Shown here piece after piece: positions 56,251 to 64,000 of a DNA stretch of 64,000 nt (its first letter is position 1; each line of letters opens with the position of its first letter). The translations under genes and the position numbers were made by a program. Under the pieces are notes generated by a model. That model saw only the letters and a list, made by a program, of their open reading frames with translations. It made no database searches and had not been told where the DNA came from. Origin of the DNA: Pandoraea faecigallinarum (GTDB lineage: Bacteria; Pseudomonadota; Gammaproteobacteria; Burkholderiales; Burkholderiaceae); NCBI RefSeq assembly GCF_001029105.3, contig NZ_CP011807.3:2418001-2482000 (forward strand). The letters run 5' to 3'.

Positions 56251-56748
56251 ATGGCAAGCTCCACACGCTCTCGCGGAATCTTTGCCTACTACGACGAACT
56301 GCTTCGCACGTGGACGGGAAAGCTCAGCAATCGGCATCAGGCGGAAGACCTGGCTCAGGACTCGCTTCTCAGGGTGCTGGAACTGGAAACGCCGCCAGCA
56401 CAGCCGCGCGCTTATCTGCATCGTACGGCACGCAACATCGCCATCGACGTCTATCGCCGCGAGAGCGGTCGAGAGCAGGCGGCTCTCGATGTACTGGCGG
56501 AGTTCGAAGCTCCGACCGGCAACCCCGAGGACGAGGTTCACGCCGCGCAACTCGCTCACGCCATCGAGGCCGCGTTGTCCGAACTGCCTTTGAAATGCAG
56601 ACAAGTCTTCATCTGGCAGCGAATCGACGGATGCACGCAGCAGGAGATAGCCGAGCGGCTCAACCTGTCGAAAAATATGGTCGAGAAGTATATGATTCGG
56701 GCGATGAAACATTTGCGCGAACGTCTCGGCCCCCTGGCGCCTCAGTAA
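56251..56748 (+). CDS. ECF RNA polymerase sigma factor (FecI-like)
   Basis: A 165-residue sigma-70 factor. Region 2 reads IFAYYDELLRTWTGKLSNRH and DLAQDSLLRVLE; region 4 is LSELPLKCRQVFIWQRIDG with the DNA-binding HTH QQEIAERLNLSKNMVEKY. It belongs to the iron-starvation group that directs transcription of a cognate TonB receptor when released by its FecR partner. Fur box upstream, FecR gene downstream. The ATG at 56251 was preferred to the TTG just before it. Confidence 0.94.
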   Translation: MASSTRSRGIFAYYDELLRTWTGKLSNRHQAEDLAQDSLLRVLELETPPAQPRAYLHRTARNIAIDVYRRESGREQAALDVLAEFEAPTGNPEDEVHAAQLAHAIEAALSELPLKCRQVFIWQRIDGCTQQEIAERLNLSKNMVEKYMIRAMKHLRERLGPLAPQ

Positions 56749-56883
56749 GGCGCACGTTCATGACCTGCGTCCACGATATCTGTCTGCCGAAACGGCCGTG
56801 CCGTCAAAGGTGCGGGGGTGGGTCCGCCCGCTTGCCGGTGCGCTTTACCGCCGCTTTCCGTGCCCTTTTCCTTGCCCTTTTCG

Positions 56884-57927
56884 ATGCCAGCGCCTGAACG
56901 TATTCGCGAAGATGCCGCGCGGTGGTTCGCCAGAGCGCATAGCGGCGAGTTTTCCGACGCAGACCGCGCGGCGCGAGACGCATGGCTGGCCGCCGATCCC
57001 CTGCACCGAGCGGAATACTCGGCACTCGATCGTGTATGGCAGGCGGCCGCGACGGTTCCATCCGCTCGCCTGCGGGCATTGGCGGCGCCGGCGGCTGCCG
57101 GTGGAACCGCTGGCTGTCTTGCAGCCAACCGCCTCGCCACGGGCCGGTGGATGGCGCTCGCGTGTGTCTGCGTCCTTGGTGTTGCGCTTGGCGCGATGAT
57201 GTTGCCGGCCGTCGGGCCGACGTCTGAACACCTGGCGCAGCGCGCGCCATCCGCCGCGGCGACCGCCCAAGTGCAGGAGATTTCGACCCGTCCGGGTGAA
57301 CGACGCACAGTAACACTGACCGACGGCACGGTCGTCGAACTCAATACGCGTACCCGTATACAGGTGGCCTTTACCGTTACCCAACGTAACGTGACGCTCA
57401 TGGACGGCGAGGCCATGTTTTCCGTGACGCACGACGCATCGCGTCCATTTGTCGTAGAGGCAGGCATCGGCAGGATCACGGTGACCGGCACACGCTTCGA
57501 CGTACGCCGCGTCGCCAAAACGATCGACGTCGCGGTCGAATCGGGCGCCGTGAAAGTGGAGGCCATCCCCCCGCGAACGAGCCGGGTCTCGGCCGAAACG
57601 TCAGCGTTGCTCACGAAAGGTCTCGGCACCCAGGTGCGTCCGGACGGTACGGTCGCCCCGGTTCGTGCGGTGGACCTGTCGACGGCGCTGGCCTGGCGCG
57701 ACGGCAAACTGGTCTTCCGAAACGCAGCGCTTGCCGACGTCGTGAAAGAAGTGTCGTTGTACCGGACATCCCCAGTCATCGTGGCGAACGACGCAGTCGG
57801 GCAACTTCGGCTCACGAGTGTCTTCGGCACGGACAACACGGACGCATTGCTCGCTGCATTGCCCAAGTTCCTGCCGGTCGAGGTGGAGACACTCGCAGAT
57901 GGCAGCGTAAAAATTTCTTCGAAGTGA
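56884..57927 (+). CDS. FecR-family anti-sigma/sensor protein
   Basis: A 347-residue inner-membrane regulator. The N-terminal cytoplasmic anti-sigma domain (DUF4880-like; EDAARWFARAHSGEFSDADR, RDAWLAADPLHRAEYSALDRVWQ in pieces) is followed by a membrane segment near residues 88-108 (WMALACVCVLGVALGAMML). The periplasmic FecR domain follows (VQEISTRPGERRTVTLTDGT, VAFTVTQRNVTLMDGEAMF). It relays receptor occupancy to the sigma factor. The gene follows the sigma gene by 135 bases. The ATG at 56884 (MPAPERIRED) matches related starts; a longer frame would add a basic unconserved leader. Confidence 0.93.
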   Translation: MPAPERIREDAARWFARAHSGEFSDADRAARDAWLAADPLHRAEYSALDRVWQAAATVPSARLRALAAPAAAGGTAGCLAANRLATGRWMALACVCVLGVALGAMMLPAVGPTSEHLAQRAPSAAATAQVQEISTRPGERRTVTLTDGTVVELNTRTRIQVAFTVTQRNVTLMDGEAMFSVTHDASRPFVVEAGIGRITVTGTRFDVRRVAKTIDVAVESGAVKVEAIPPRTSRVSAETSALLTKGLGTQVRPDGTVAPVRAVDLSTALAWRDGKLVFRNAALADVVKEVSLYRTSPVIVANDAVGQLRLTSVFGTDNTDALLAALPKFLPVEVETLADGSVKISSK

Positions 57928-57979
57928 TTCAGGTTTTTGCCCGGCGTTTCGTCTACTGATAGTTCGCCCGCGTCACTGA

Positions 57980-60529
57980 GTGGCGAATCCATCAAAATTC
58001 GAAACGAGACCCAACGCCGTGACAGGTTCTACACACGCCCGCCTTTCCCGATCGCGCCGCCCGCAGACGGCCGCGTCAGTGATTTTTCTCGCCACACTCG
58101 CAACGCTGAGCGTTCAGCCGCAGCGAGCCTTCGCACAGTCGGCCAACGGCGGTGCCCCGGCCACGGCGGGCGCGGCGATCGAAGTCGACGTGCCGGCGCA
58201 ATCGCTGTCCGATGCATTAGTGCTCTTCGGGCGTCAGGCCGATCTCCAGCTCTTCTTTTCGCCGGATCTCGTGAGCGACAAGGCGGCGCCGGCCGTTCGC
58301 GGCACCATGACTGCCGAGGCGGCGTTGTCCGCGCTGCTTCGGAACAGCGGGATCGGTTATCGGCGCAGCGGCAATACGGGGTACGTGCTGGTGCCCGTGG
58401 CAGACAGGAAGGGCGAGGCGTCGGTGAGCGTCCCCGCAAGTTCGCTCGCGCTGGCACCGGTCGAGGTGACGGCGTCGCGCACGTCGAGCGACCTTGTCCG
58501 CCCCACGCGTCAGGTAACGGTCATCGAACGCGCCGAACTCGATGAGCTCAAGACCGCGTCGGGCAATCTGGCAACGGTGCTGGCCAAGGTCGTGCCCGGC
58601 ATGGCCGACTCCAGCCGCACGGTAACGGACTACGGCCAAACGCTTCGCGGCAGGGGCATGCTGGTGCTGCTCGACGGCGTGCCGCTCAATACCAATCGCG
58701 ATTCCGCGCGCAATCTCGCCAACGTCGATCCCGCGCTGGTGGAGCGTATCGAAGTCTTGCGCGGAAGCAGCTCGATCTACGGCGGGGGCGCGACGGGCGG
58801 CATCGTCTCCATCACCACGCGGCCTGCCGGTGGCGAACCCAAGGCGGATACCACGGTCTCGCTGAGTTCCCCGCTCTCGCGATTGCGGGCAGACGGCCTG
58901 AGCGCCGACATCCAGCAGCATTTCTCCGGCAGTCACGACATGATCGACTATGCGTTCGATGTCGGCGGCCGTCGCATCGGAAACAGTTATGACGCGCGCG
59001 GCAACCGCATCGCCCCGGAGCCGAGCCAGGGCGACCTGTTCTCTTCGAACAACTACAACATCGGCGGCAAACTCGGCCTGCGGTTCGCGCCGGACCAGCG
59101 TGTGCAACTGTCAGTGAGTCACGTCAACTCGTCGCAGGAAACGATCTACGCCTCGGACCCGTCGGTTGCGCGGCTGCCGGCAGGCAGCGTGCCCGCGCGC
59201 GGTATCGGCGGGCTTGAGCTCGACGAACAGAACCAGATTCGCAATACGCTCGTCAATCTCGAGTACGAGCATCGCAACCTGCTGGGCAGCCAGGTGTCGG
59301 CGCAGTTCTACTATCGCGATTACTTCACCCGTTTTACGCCCTTCGATGCGCGTGCCGTGGCCACGCGCGGCGCGAACGTCGACCAGACGATGCAGGATTC
59401 CACCGTCTTCGGCAGCCGCCTGACGATCAAGACACCCTTTGGCGCGGAGAAAAAGACGCGTCTGGTCTGGGGCATGGACTTCGAGCAGGAAAAAAGCGAC
59501 ATGCCGCTCGACATCTTCGACCCCAAACTGTATGACGCGAGCGGTGGACGCGTATTTCGCAAGGTTGGCGAGGCGACGTATCTACCGCCGCTCACCACAC
59601 GCAGTCTTGGCGGCTTTGCGCAGCTTCAACACAAGTTCAACGATCACTGGTCGACGGAAGGGGGGCTGCGCTACCAGTACGCGGCGGCAAGCTTCAGCGA
59701 TTTCGTGCCGTTGTCGCAGTCCAAAGTCGCCAATCCCGTTGGTGTGAAAGGCGGCACGGTGAACTACAGCGCGGTACTGGGCAATATCGGCGTGACGTAT
59801 TCGCCGGTCAAGGGCCACGAATTCTATGCCGCATTCAGCCAGGGTTTCAGCTTGCCGGACATTGGCGTGCAGGTGCGCAACGCCCGGCCGGGCTTCGACA
59901 TCAATTCTTCCGATCTTCGTCCGGTCAAGACGAACAACTACGAGTTGGGATGGCGAGGCATCTTCGGCAATACGCTCACCTCGCTTGCCGTGTTCTACAC
60001 GACGTCGGATCTCGGTGACGTTCAAAGCTTCAACAACGGCCTGATCCTCACGCGGACGGCGGAAAAGATCTTCGGCGTAGAAGGGGCGGCGGATTATCTT
60101 TCGGACGACGAACGCTGGGGACTCGGCGGGACGTTCACGTGGATGCAAGGCCGCGAAACGCCGCAAGGTGCGAATAGTCAGGACATGAGCGGCTATCGGA
60201 TACCGCCGCTCAAGCTAACGGGCTACGTCCAGTTCAAGCCGACGCCGAAGTGGAGCAACCGGCTTCAGCTCACCTACTTCTCGGGGCACGACTACCGTCT
60301 CAACGGTGTGAACAGCTTTGGCCGGATGGACACGTCGAGCTACACGACGGTCGATGTCATCAGCCGCTACGAAGTCACGAAGAACGACATCGCGACCATC
60401 GGCATCCAGAACCTGTTCAACCGGTATTACTACCCGCTCTACAGTCAGTTGCTTCGAAACAGCAACAATACGAGCCACTTGCCCGCGCCGGGCATCACGC
60501 TGACGGCGACGTATCAACACCGTTGGTAA
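57980..60529 (+). CDS. TonB-dependent siderophore receptor with STN signalling domain
   Basis: An 849-residue outer-membrane receptor. After a signal peptide (VIFLATLATLSVQPQRAFA) comes the STN domain that contacts FecR (IEVDVPAQSLSDALVLFGRQ through RRSGNTGYVLV). Then come the plug (LRGRGMLVLLDGVPLNTNRDS, VLRGSSSIYGGGATGG) and the 22-strand barrel ending in ITLTATYQHRW. The ligand is probably a ferric siderophore; the Fec-type transducer genes lie just upstream. The start is a GTG at 57980, because no suitable ATG is available before the signal peptide. A synthetic-looking run of GGTAAA-like repeats follows the stop but has no clear role. Confidence 0.93.
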   Translation: MANPSKFETRPNAVTGSTHARLSRSRRPQTAASVIFLATLATLSVQPQRAFAQSANGGAPATAGAAIEVDVPAQSLSDALVLFGRQADLQLFFSPDLVSDKAAPAVRGTMTAEAALSALLRNSGIGYRRSGNTGYVLVPVADRKGEASVSVPASSLALAPVEVTASRTSSDLVRPTRQVTVIERAELDELKTASGNLATVLAKVVPGMADSSRTVTDYGQTLRGRGMLVLLDGVPLNTNRDSARNLANVDPALVERIEVLRGSSSIYGGGATGGIVSITTRPAGGEPKADTTVSLSSPLSRLRADGLSADIQQHFSGSHDMIDYAFDVGGRRIGNSYDARGNRIAPEPSQGDLFSSNNYNIGGKLGLRFAPDQRVQLSVSHVNSSQETIYASDPSVARLPAGSVPARGIGGLELDEQNQIRNTLVNLEYEHRNLLGSQVSAQFYYRDYFTRFTPFDARAVATRGANVDQTMQDSTVFGSRLTIKTPFGAEKKTRLVWGMDFEQEKSDMPLDIFDPKLYDASGGRVFRKVGEATYLPPLTTRSLGGFAQLQHKFNDHWSTEGGLRYQYAAASFSDFVPLSQSKVANPVGVKGGTVNYSAVLGNIGVTYSPVKGHEFYAAFSQGFSLPDIGVQVRNARPGFDINSSDLRPVKTNNYELGWRGIFGNTLTSLAVFYTTSDLGDVQSFNNGLILTRTAEKIFGVEGAADYLSDDERWGLGGTFTWMQGRETPQGANSQDMSGYRIPPLKLTGYVQFKPTPKWSNRLQLTYFSGHDYRLNGVNSFGRMDTSSYTTVDVISRYEVTKNDIATIGIQNLFNRYYYPLYSQLLRNSNNTSHLPAPGITLTATYQHRW

Positions 60530-60683
60530 AGGTGAAGGTAAAGCTAAAGGCAAAGGATCCGATGCGGGCGCCGATGGCAGCGCGCGCATCGGCCCCGCAA
60601 TCACGTCTCATCCCCGCAGGCGGATATAGTACGATCTCGGTATCGCAAGACCCGTTGCGCTCACTCTTCCGCCCTCTTCCATC

Positions 60684-61556
60684 GTGCCCACGAAAAGCGT
60701 CGAAATTGCGCCCAAGGCGCCCAAGTCAAAAGCCAAGGCGAGCGTCTCTCCCGCGCTGGAAAAAGATGTTGGCAACGCTCCGCCGCTCGGCACGCAAAGT
60801 ATCCACCGCGCCGTGACCGTGCTGCGCGAGGTCGCCGCCCATGGCATGAAAGGCCTGCGCCTGTCCGACATTGCGGACGCCCTGGGGCTGGAACGCCCGA
60901 CCGCCCACCGCATTGTCAAAGGGCTCGTGGCGCAAGGCATGCTGATGCAAAATGCCGAGTCCCGGCACTATCACCTCGGTCATGTCGTGTATGAACTCGG
61001 GCTCGCGGCTTCCCCCCATTTCAGCTTGCGCGAGCTTTGCCAGCCGACGCTGCAAACGCTGGCCGACAAGTCGGGCGACTCCGTCTTCCTGATGGTGCGC
61101 AGCGGCCTGGACGCCGTCTGCATCGACCTGCTCGAAGGTGGCTACCCCATTCAGACCCGTACGCTGGAGATCGGTGGACGCCGCCCGCTCGGCGTCGGTG
61201 CCGGCAGTCTGGCGCTGCTCATCTCGTTGCCGGACGACGAACGCGCACGCGTGATGTCGACCAACGCCGGGCGCCTCGCCACCTTCGGTAATTTCACGCA
61301 GGCGCGATTGGAAAAGGCGATTGCCGCCTCGACGCAGGCAGGCTACGCGATCAACGAGGAAGATGTGCTGCCCGGCGTCTCGGCCATCGGCATGTCGATC
61401 CGGCCGCGCCAGGGCACGCCGTACGCCGCGATCAGTATCGCTGCCATCGAGTCCCGGCTCTCCGGCGCCCGGCGCATCGAAATGGCCAAGCTGCTGCAAA
61501 AGGAAGTGCGCGCCCTCGAGAAGAAACTTGAAGCCGAAGCGCTGCACTGGGAATAA
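60684..61556 (+). CDS. IclR-family transcriptional regulator
   Basis: A 290-residue regulator with an N-terminal Lys/Ala-rich tail, a winged helix (SIHRAVTVLREVAAHGMKGLR, DIADALGLERPTAHRIVKGL) and the IclR effector domain (about residues 110-280, including VFLMVRSGLDAVCIDLLEG). IclR proteins control degradation of aromatic or small organic acids. It is convergent with a flavin reductase gene of a thiolase/hydratase set, so it is not obviously its operon partner. The start is a GTG at 60684. Confidence 0.9.
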   Translation: MPTKSVEIAPKAPKSKAKASVSPALEKDVGNAPPLGTQSIHRAVTVLREVAAHGMKGLRLSDIADALGLERPTAHRIVKGLVAQGMLMQNAESRHYHLGHVVYELGLAASPHFSLRELCQPTLQTLADKSGDSVFLMVRSGLDAVCIDLLEGGYPIQTRTLEIGGRRPLGVGAGSLALLISLPDDERARVMSTNAGRLATFGNFTQARLEKAIAASTQAGYAINEEDVLPGVSAIGMSIRPRQGTPYAAISIAAIESRLSGARRIEMAKLLQKEVRALEKKLEAEALHWE

Positions 61557-61628
61557 GGCGGTGCGGGGCGTCGGAGCATCGTGCCGCCGCATCGCCCCCC
61601 CTCACTCAAGCCCGACGCCGCCGGCACA

Positions 61629-62132
61629 TCACCCCAGCGCAAGGTCCGGGTGCGGCGTGGGCACGCCGTAAGCCCCGCCCGCGTAGAGCAGCGGCACCCG
61701 GTCGCAATGGTGCAGGTCCATCACCTCGCCAACGAAGATGAAGTGGTCTCCCCCTTCGTATTTGAACGCCAGCGTGCATTCGAACCACGCCACGCAGCCG
61801 TCGAAAATCGGCATGCCGCCCCGGCCCGCGCGCCACTCCACCCCTTCGAAGCGGTCCGGCACGGGCGACGCGAAACGCGCGGCGAGCGGCATCTGATCCG
61901 CGCATAACACGTTGATCGCAAAGCGTCCCGACGTCTCGAAGACTTCGAGACTGCGCGAGCGCTTGTTGATGCTCCACAGCACCAGCGGCGGCGAGAGCGA
62001 CACCGAATTGAATGAGTTCGCCGTCAGGCCCACTGGCGTTCCGTCGGGCATGGTGGTCGTCACGATGGTCACACCAGTAGCGAAACGCCCCAGTGCGTGA
62101 CGAAAATGGCTGGCATCGAACGTCGTATTCAC
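61629..62132 (-). CDS. flavin reductase family protein (HpaC-like)
   Basis: A 167-residue FMN-binding reductase, supplying reduced flavin to a two-component monooxygenase. Typical segments are FRHALGRFATGVTIVTTTMP, GLTANSFNSVSLSPPLVLWSI and FAINVLCADQ. I chose the GTG at 62130-62132 because it follows a perfect GAGGAGG site by five bases and gives a start (NTTFDASHFRHALG) close to relatives. An ATG at 62154-62156 would add eight residues. It is the last gene of a minus-strand set with two MaoC-like hydratases and a thiolase. A monooxygenase partner is not in the window. Confidence 0.88.
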   Translation of the reverse strand: MNTTFDASHFRHALGRFATGVTIVTTTMPDGTPVGLTANSFNSVSLSPPLVLWSINKRSRSLEVFETSGRFAINVLCADQMPLAARFASPVPDRFEGVEWRAGRGGMPIFDGCVAWFECTLAFKYEGGDHFIFVGEVMDLHHCDRVPLLYAGGAYGVPTPHPDLALG

Positions 62133-62214
62133 GGAAGCCTCCTCGAAAGACATCATGACTGTTTCGACCGGTGACACCGCGCCCGGGCGTGGCGCGGCAC
62201 CACAGGCAATGCCG

Positions 62215-62643
62215 TCAGTGCGTGCGCGGCGCCGCTACCACGGCTGCCCCGCTCGCGACCGTCTTTTCGCCGACACGCGCCACGATTTCGCAGCGCAGAC
62301 GCCGGCGCCCGTCGCTGCCCGGCGCACAGTCCGCCACCGTGCCGACCACCATGACGACGTCGCCCGGGCGCACCGGCGCATTGAATCGCGCCTCGATATC
62401 GACGATGGCCGCCGCCGGCCCGGCCCAGTCGGATACCGCGCGTCCCATGAATCCCATGGTCAGCATGCCGTGCGCGATCACGCCGCCCAGACCCGCCTCC
62501 TGGGCGTAGGCGTGGTCGTAATGGATACGGTTGTAGTCGTCCGACGCGCCCGCATAACGCACGAGTTGCGTGGTCGTCACGGCCGGTATCGACAGCGCGA
62601 AGGTGTCGCCCACCCGCGCCTGCAAAAGATGCATCCCGTTCAT
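62215..62643 (-). CDS. MaoC-like dehydratase (hot-dog fold)
   Basis: A 142-residue single hot-dog domain. The hydratase signature DYNRIHYDHAYAQEAGLGG contains the catalytic Asp/His pair, and VIAHGMLTMGFMGRAVSDW follows. These enzymes hydrate enoyl-CoA. Together with the overlapping FAS1-like subunit it resembles a two-subunit hydratase (R-specific or HTD2/HadAB-like), where each subunit carries one hot-dog domain. Its ATG overlaps the stop of the upstream gene (ATGA). Confidence 0.9.
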   Translation of the reverse strand: MNGMHLLQARVGDTFALSIPAVTTTQLVRYAGASDDYNRIHYDHAYAQEAGLGGVIAHGMLTMGFMGRAVSDWAGPAAAIVDIEARFNAPVRPGDVVMVVGTVADCAPGSDGRRRLRCEIVARVGEKTVASGAAVVAAPRTH

Positions 62644-63125
62644 GCCAGACTCCTCGACGCGACTTGCTGCGCCGATCGATAGACGGTGGTGCGTCGCACG
62701 GTAAACACGCATTCCTGCGCCACACCGTCGTCGCCCAACAGATACCCCGACATCACCTGACGCAGCAGCGACATCGCGCCCCGTGCGCCGGTCTTTTCGT
62801 CGACGCCGACGAGTTGGAGCCGGCATTCGAAGCGCATGCCGGCCACGATGGGCCGGTGGTAATGAAACCCCATCTCGCCCGCCACGATGCGCCGCCGGTC
62901 GAGCGCCGCAATCCATGGCGGGTCTGCCGGTGCGCGAAAGCACGTCGGAAACGTGGGCGGTGCCACGATGCCCTCGTAACCGTGGCGGCGCGCGAACGCC
63001 GCGTCGCGGTACAGTGGATTCCCGTCGCCGATCGCATCGGCGAATTTGCGAATGGCGCCGCGCTCGACTTCCACCACAAACGGCGGTGCGCTCGTGCCAA
63101 TCAGCGAACGGTCGATCTCGCTCAT
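62640..63125 (-). CDS. FAS1-like dehydratase/MaoC N-terminal domain protein
   Basis: A 161-residue protein starting MSEIDRSLIGTSAPPF, with IRKFADAIGDGNPLYRDAAF and GYEGIVAPPTFPTCF, the pattern of the non-catalytic or structural half of two-part MaoC hydratases. It overlaps the catalytic MaoC gene by four bases. The two probably form one enoyl-CoA hydratase. It lies 59 bases downstream of the thiolase gene. Confidence 0.9.
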   Translation of the reverse strand: MSEIDRSLIGTSAPPFVVEVERGAIRKFADAIGDGNPLYRDAAFARRHGYEGIVAPPTFPTCFRAPADPPWIAALDRRRIVAGEMGFHYHRPIVAGMRFECRLQLVGVDEKTGARGAMSLLRQVMSGYLLGDDGVAQECVFTVRRTTVYRSAQQVASRSLA

Positions 63126-63184
63126 CGTTATCCTCCAGCGTCGCACTCCAGCGTCGCAATAATTCCCGTCGAACGCGTCGCCGC

Positions 63185-64000
63185 TCACTCGACGCGCTCG
63201 ACAATGGTCGCCGTGCCCAGTCCGCCGCCGCAGCACATCGACTGCAACCCGTACAAGCCGCCGCGCAACTCCAGTTCGTCGACGAGGCCGGCCATCAGAC
63301 GCGCGCCCGTCGATCCGAGCGGATGGCCCACGGCAATCGAGCCGCCGTTCACGTTCACGCGCGCGAGATCCGGTTTGATTTCCGCGAGCCACGCACCGAG
63401 TACCGACGCGAAAGCCTCGTTGATCTCGAACAGATCGATATCTTCGAGGGCGAGTCCACTGCGCGCGAGAATCCGCTGCGTGGCCGGAATCGGTCCGGTG
63501 AGCATCATCGCCGGATCGACGCCGACCACGAGTTGCGAACGCAATATGGCGCGCGCACGCAGCCCATACTCGCGCGCCCTGGCCGCCGTCATCATCAACA
63601 CGGCCGCGGCGCCGTCCGAGACCTGGCTTGCATTGCCCGCCGTGATCCGGCCGTCCTCGCGAAACGAGGCCTTGAGCGTTGCCAGTTTCTCCAGCGAGGT
63701 ATCGCGGCGCACCCCTTCGTCGCGGGTCAGTGCCTGGGCATCGGCACCCATCACGGGCAGAAGCTGACGCGCGAACCTGCCGGCATCGTGCGCTGCCGCG
63801 CTGAGGGTATGGCTGCGCAGGGCGAGTTCGTCCAGATACGGACGTTCGAGCTTCCAGTGCGCCGCGATGCGTTCGGCGGCAATTCCCATCGACGGCATCG
63901 AGAAACGCTCGACCAGCGATTCGGGATAACGCCGTCCGTAGCGCGTGTCGTCGTTGCCGCCCTGCGTCGTCGACATCAACTCGACACCCGACGCAATCAC
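63185..64000 (-). CDS. acetyl-CoA acetyltransferase/thiolase (C-terminal part, gene runs past the window end)
   Basis: The 272 visible residues are the C-terminal two-thirds of a thiolase. The catalytic His is in SIAVGHPLGSTGAR and the second Cys in SMCCGGGLGTATIVERVE. EDIDLFEINEAFASV and GNASQVSDGAAAVLMM are also typical. The N-terminal active-site Cys region lies beyond base 64000. Thiolases end beta-oxidation or close ring-cleavage pathways. The gene precedes the two-part hydratase on the same strand, forming a short acyl-CoA pathway operon. Confidence 0.92.
   Translation of the reverse strand: MIASGVELMSTTQGGNDDTRYGRRYPESLVERFSMPSMGIAAERIAAHWKLERPYLDELALRSHTLSAAAHDAGRFARQLLPVMGADAQALTRDEGVRRDTSLEKLATLKASFREDGRITAGNASQVSDGAAAVLMMTAARAREYGLRARAILRSQLVVGVDPAMMLTGPIPATQRILARSGLALEDIDLFEINEAFASVLGAWLAEIKPDLARVNVNGGSIAVGHPLGSTGARLMAGLVDELELRGGLYGLQSMCCGGGLGTATIVERVE

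Noticed and set aside
60526..60560. Run of GGTAAA/GGTGAA-like hexamers after the receptor gene
   Set aside because: Imperfect purine-rich repeats with no known role; too weak to list as a repeat feature.

Overview
This 64 kb window is a high-GC, densely packed bacterial chromosome segment. The gene families (RND pump with a NodT-type outer-membrane lipoprotein, DyP/encapsulin pair, metE, FecI/FecR/FecA-type iron set, MerR-HTH citrate-synthase homologue, GntR/PadR/IclR/AraC regulators) and the codon usage suggest a Burkholderiales beta-proteobacterium, perhaps Pandoraea or a relative. That placement is inference from protein character; no rRNA gene is present. I saw no tRNA, rRNA, CRISPR array, complete IS element or prophage.

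Left part (1-12.6 kb): the start of a heavy-metal-type response regulator and a minus-strand RND efflux operon (permease, adaptor, outer-membrane lipoprotein). Divergent from it lies a two-gene DyP peroxidase/encapsulin operon with a visible cargo-loading peptide, closed by a strong terminator. Next is a minus-strand PmrAB-like two-component system followed by an ArnT-like lipid A glycosyltransferase, with a tandem GAAACTTAG site upstream of the regulator.

13-28 kb: cobalamin-independent methionine synthase (metE); a LysR regulator cut short by an in-frame TAG, with its conserved C-terminus still readable beyond it; a Tat-exported sulfatase; a small molybdopterin-fold protein; a lipoprotein alpha/beta hydrolase overlapping a DUF4105 membrane protein; a type II cation P-type ATPase; and a sterol-desaturase-family protein with a YncE-like beta-propeller.

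28-45 kb: PadR regulator and divergent 2,4-dienoyl-CoA-reductase-like flavoenzyme separated by two near-perfect palindromes; a GGDEF protein with a broken signature; a divergent pair of a double-length CaiB-type CoA transferase and a citrate synthase homologue with an N-terminal DNA-binding domain; a His-rich PepSY protein with a DUF2946 protein; a remnant of an alpha/beta hydrolase; several small unknowns; arsH, a cupin, an AraC regulator, a maleylacetoacetate-isomerase-like GST and a methyltransferase.

45-64 kb: a large classical autotransporter, a truncated gamma-glutamyltransferase remnant, then a GntR-controlled cluster (alpha/beta hydrolase, iron-dependent alcohol dehydrogenase, MFS transporter, di-iron fatty acid hydroxylase-like protein, CPBP protease) with similar operator-like sites in front of its first gene and its transporter. 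A Fur-box-led ECF sigma/FecR/TonB receptor set follows, and then an IclR regulator convergent with a minus-strand set of thiolase (cut by the window end), two MaoC-like hydratases and a flavin reductase. The GntR cluster and the citrate synthase/CoA transferase divergon are the best candidates for undescribed pathways.
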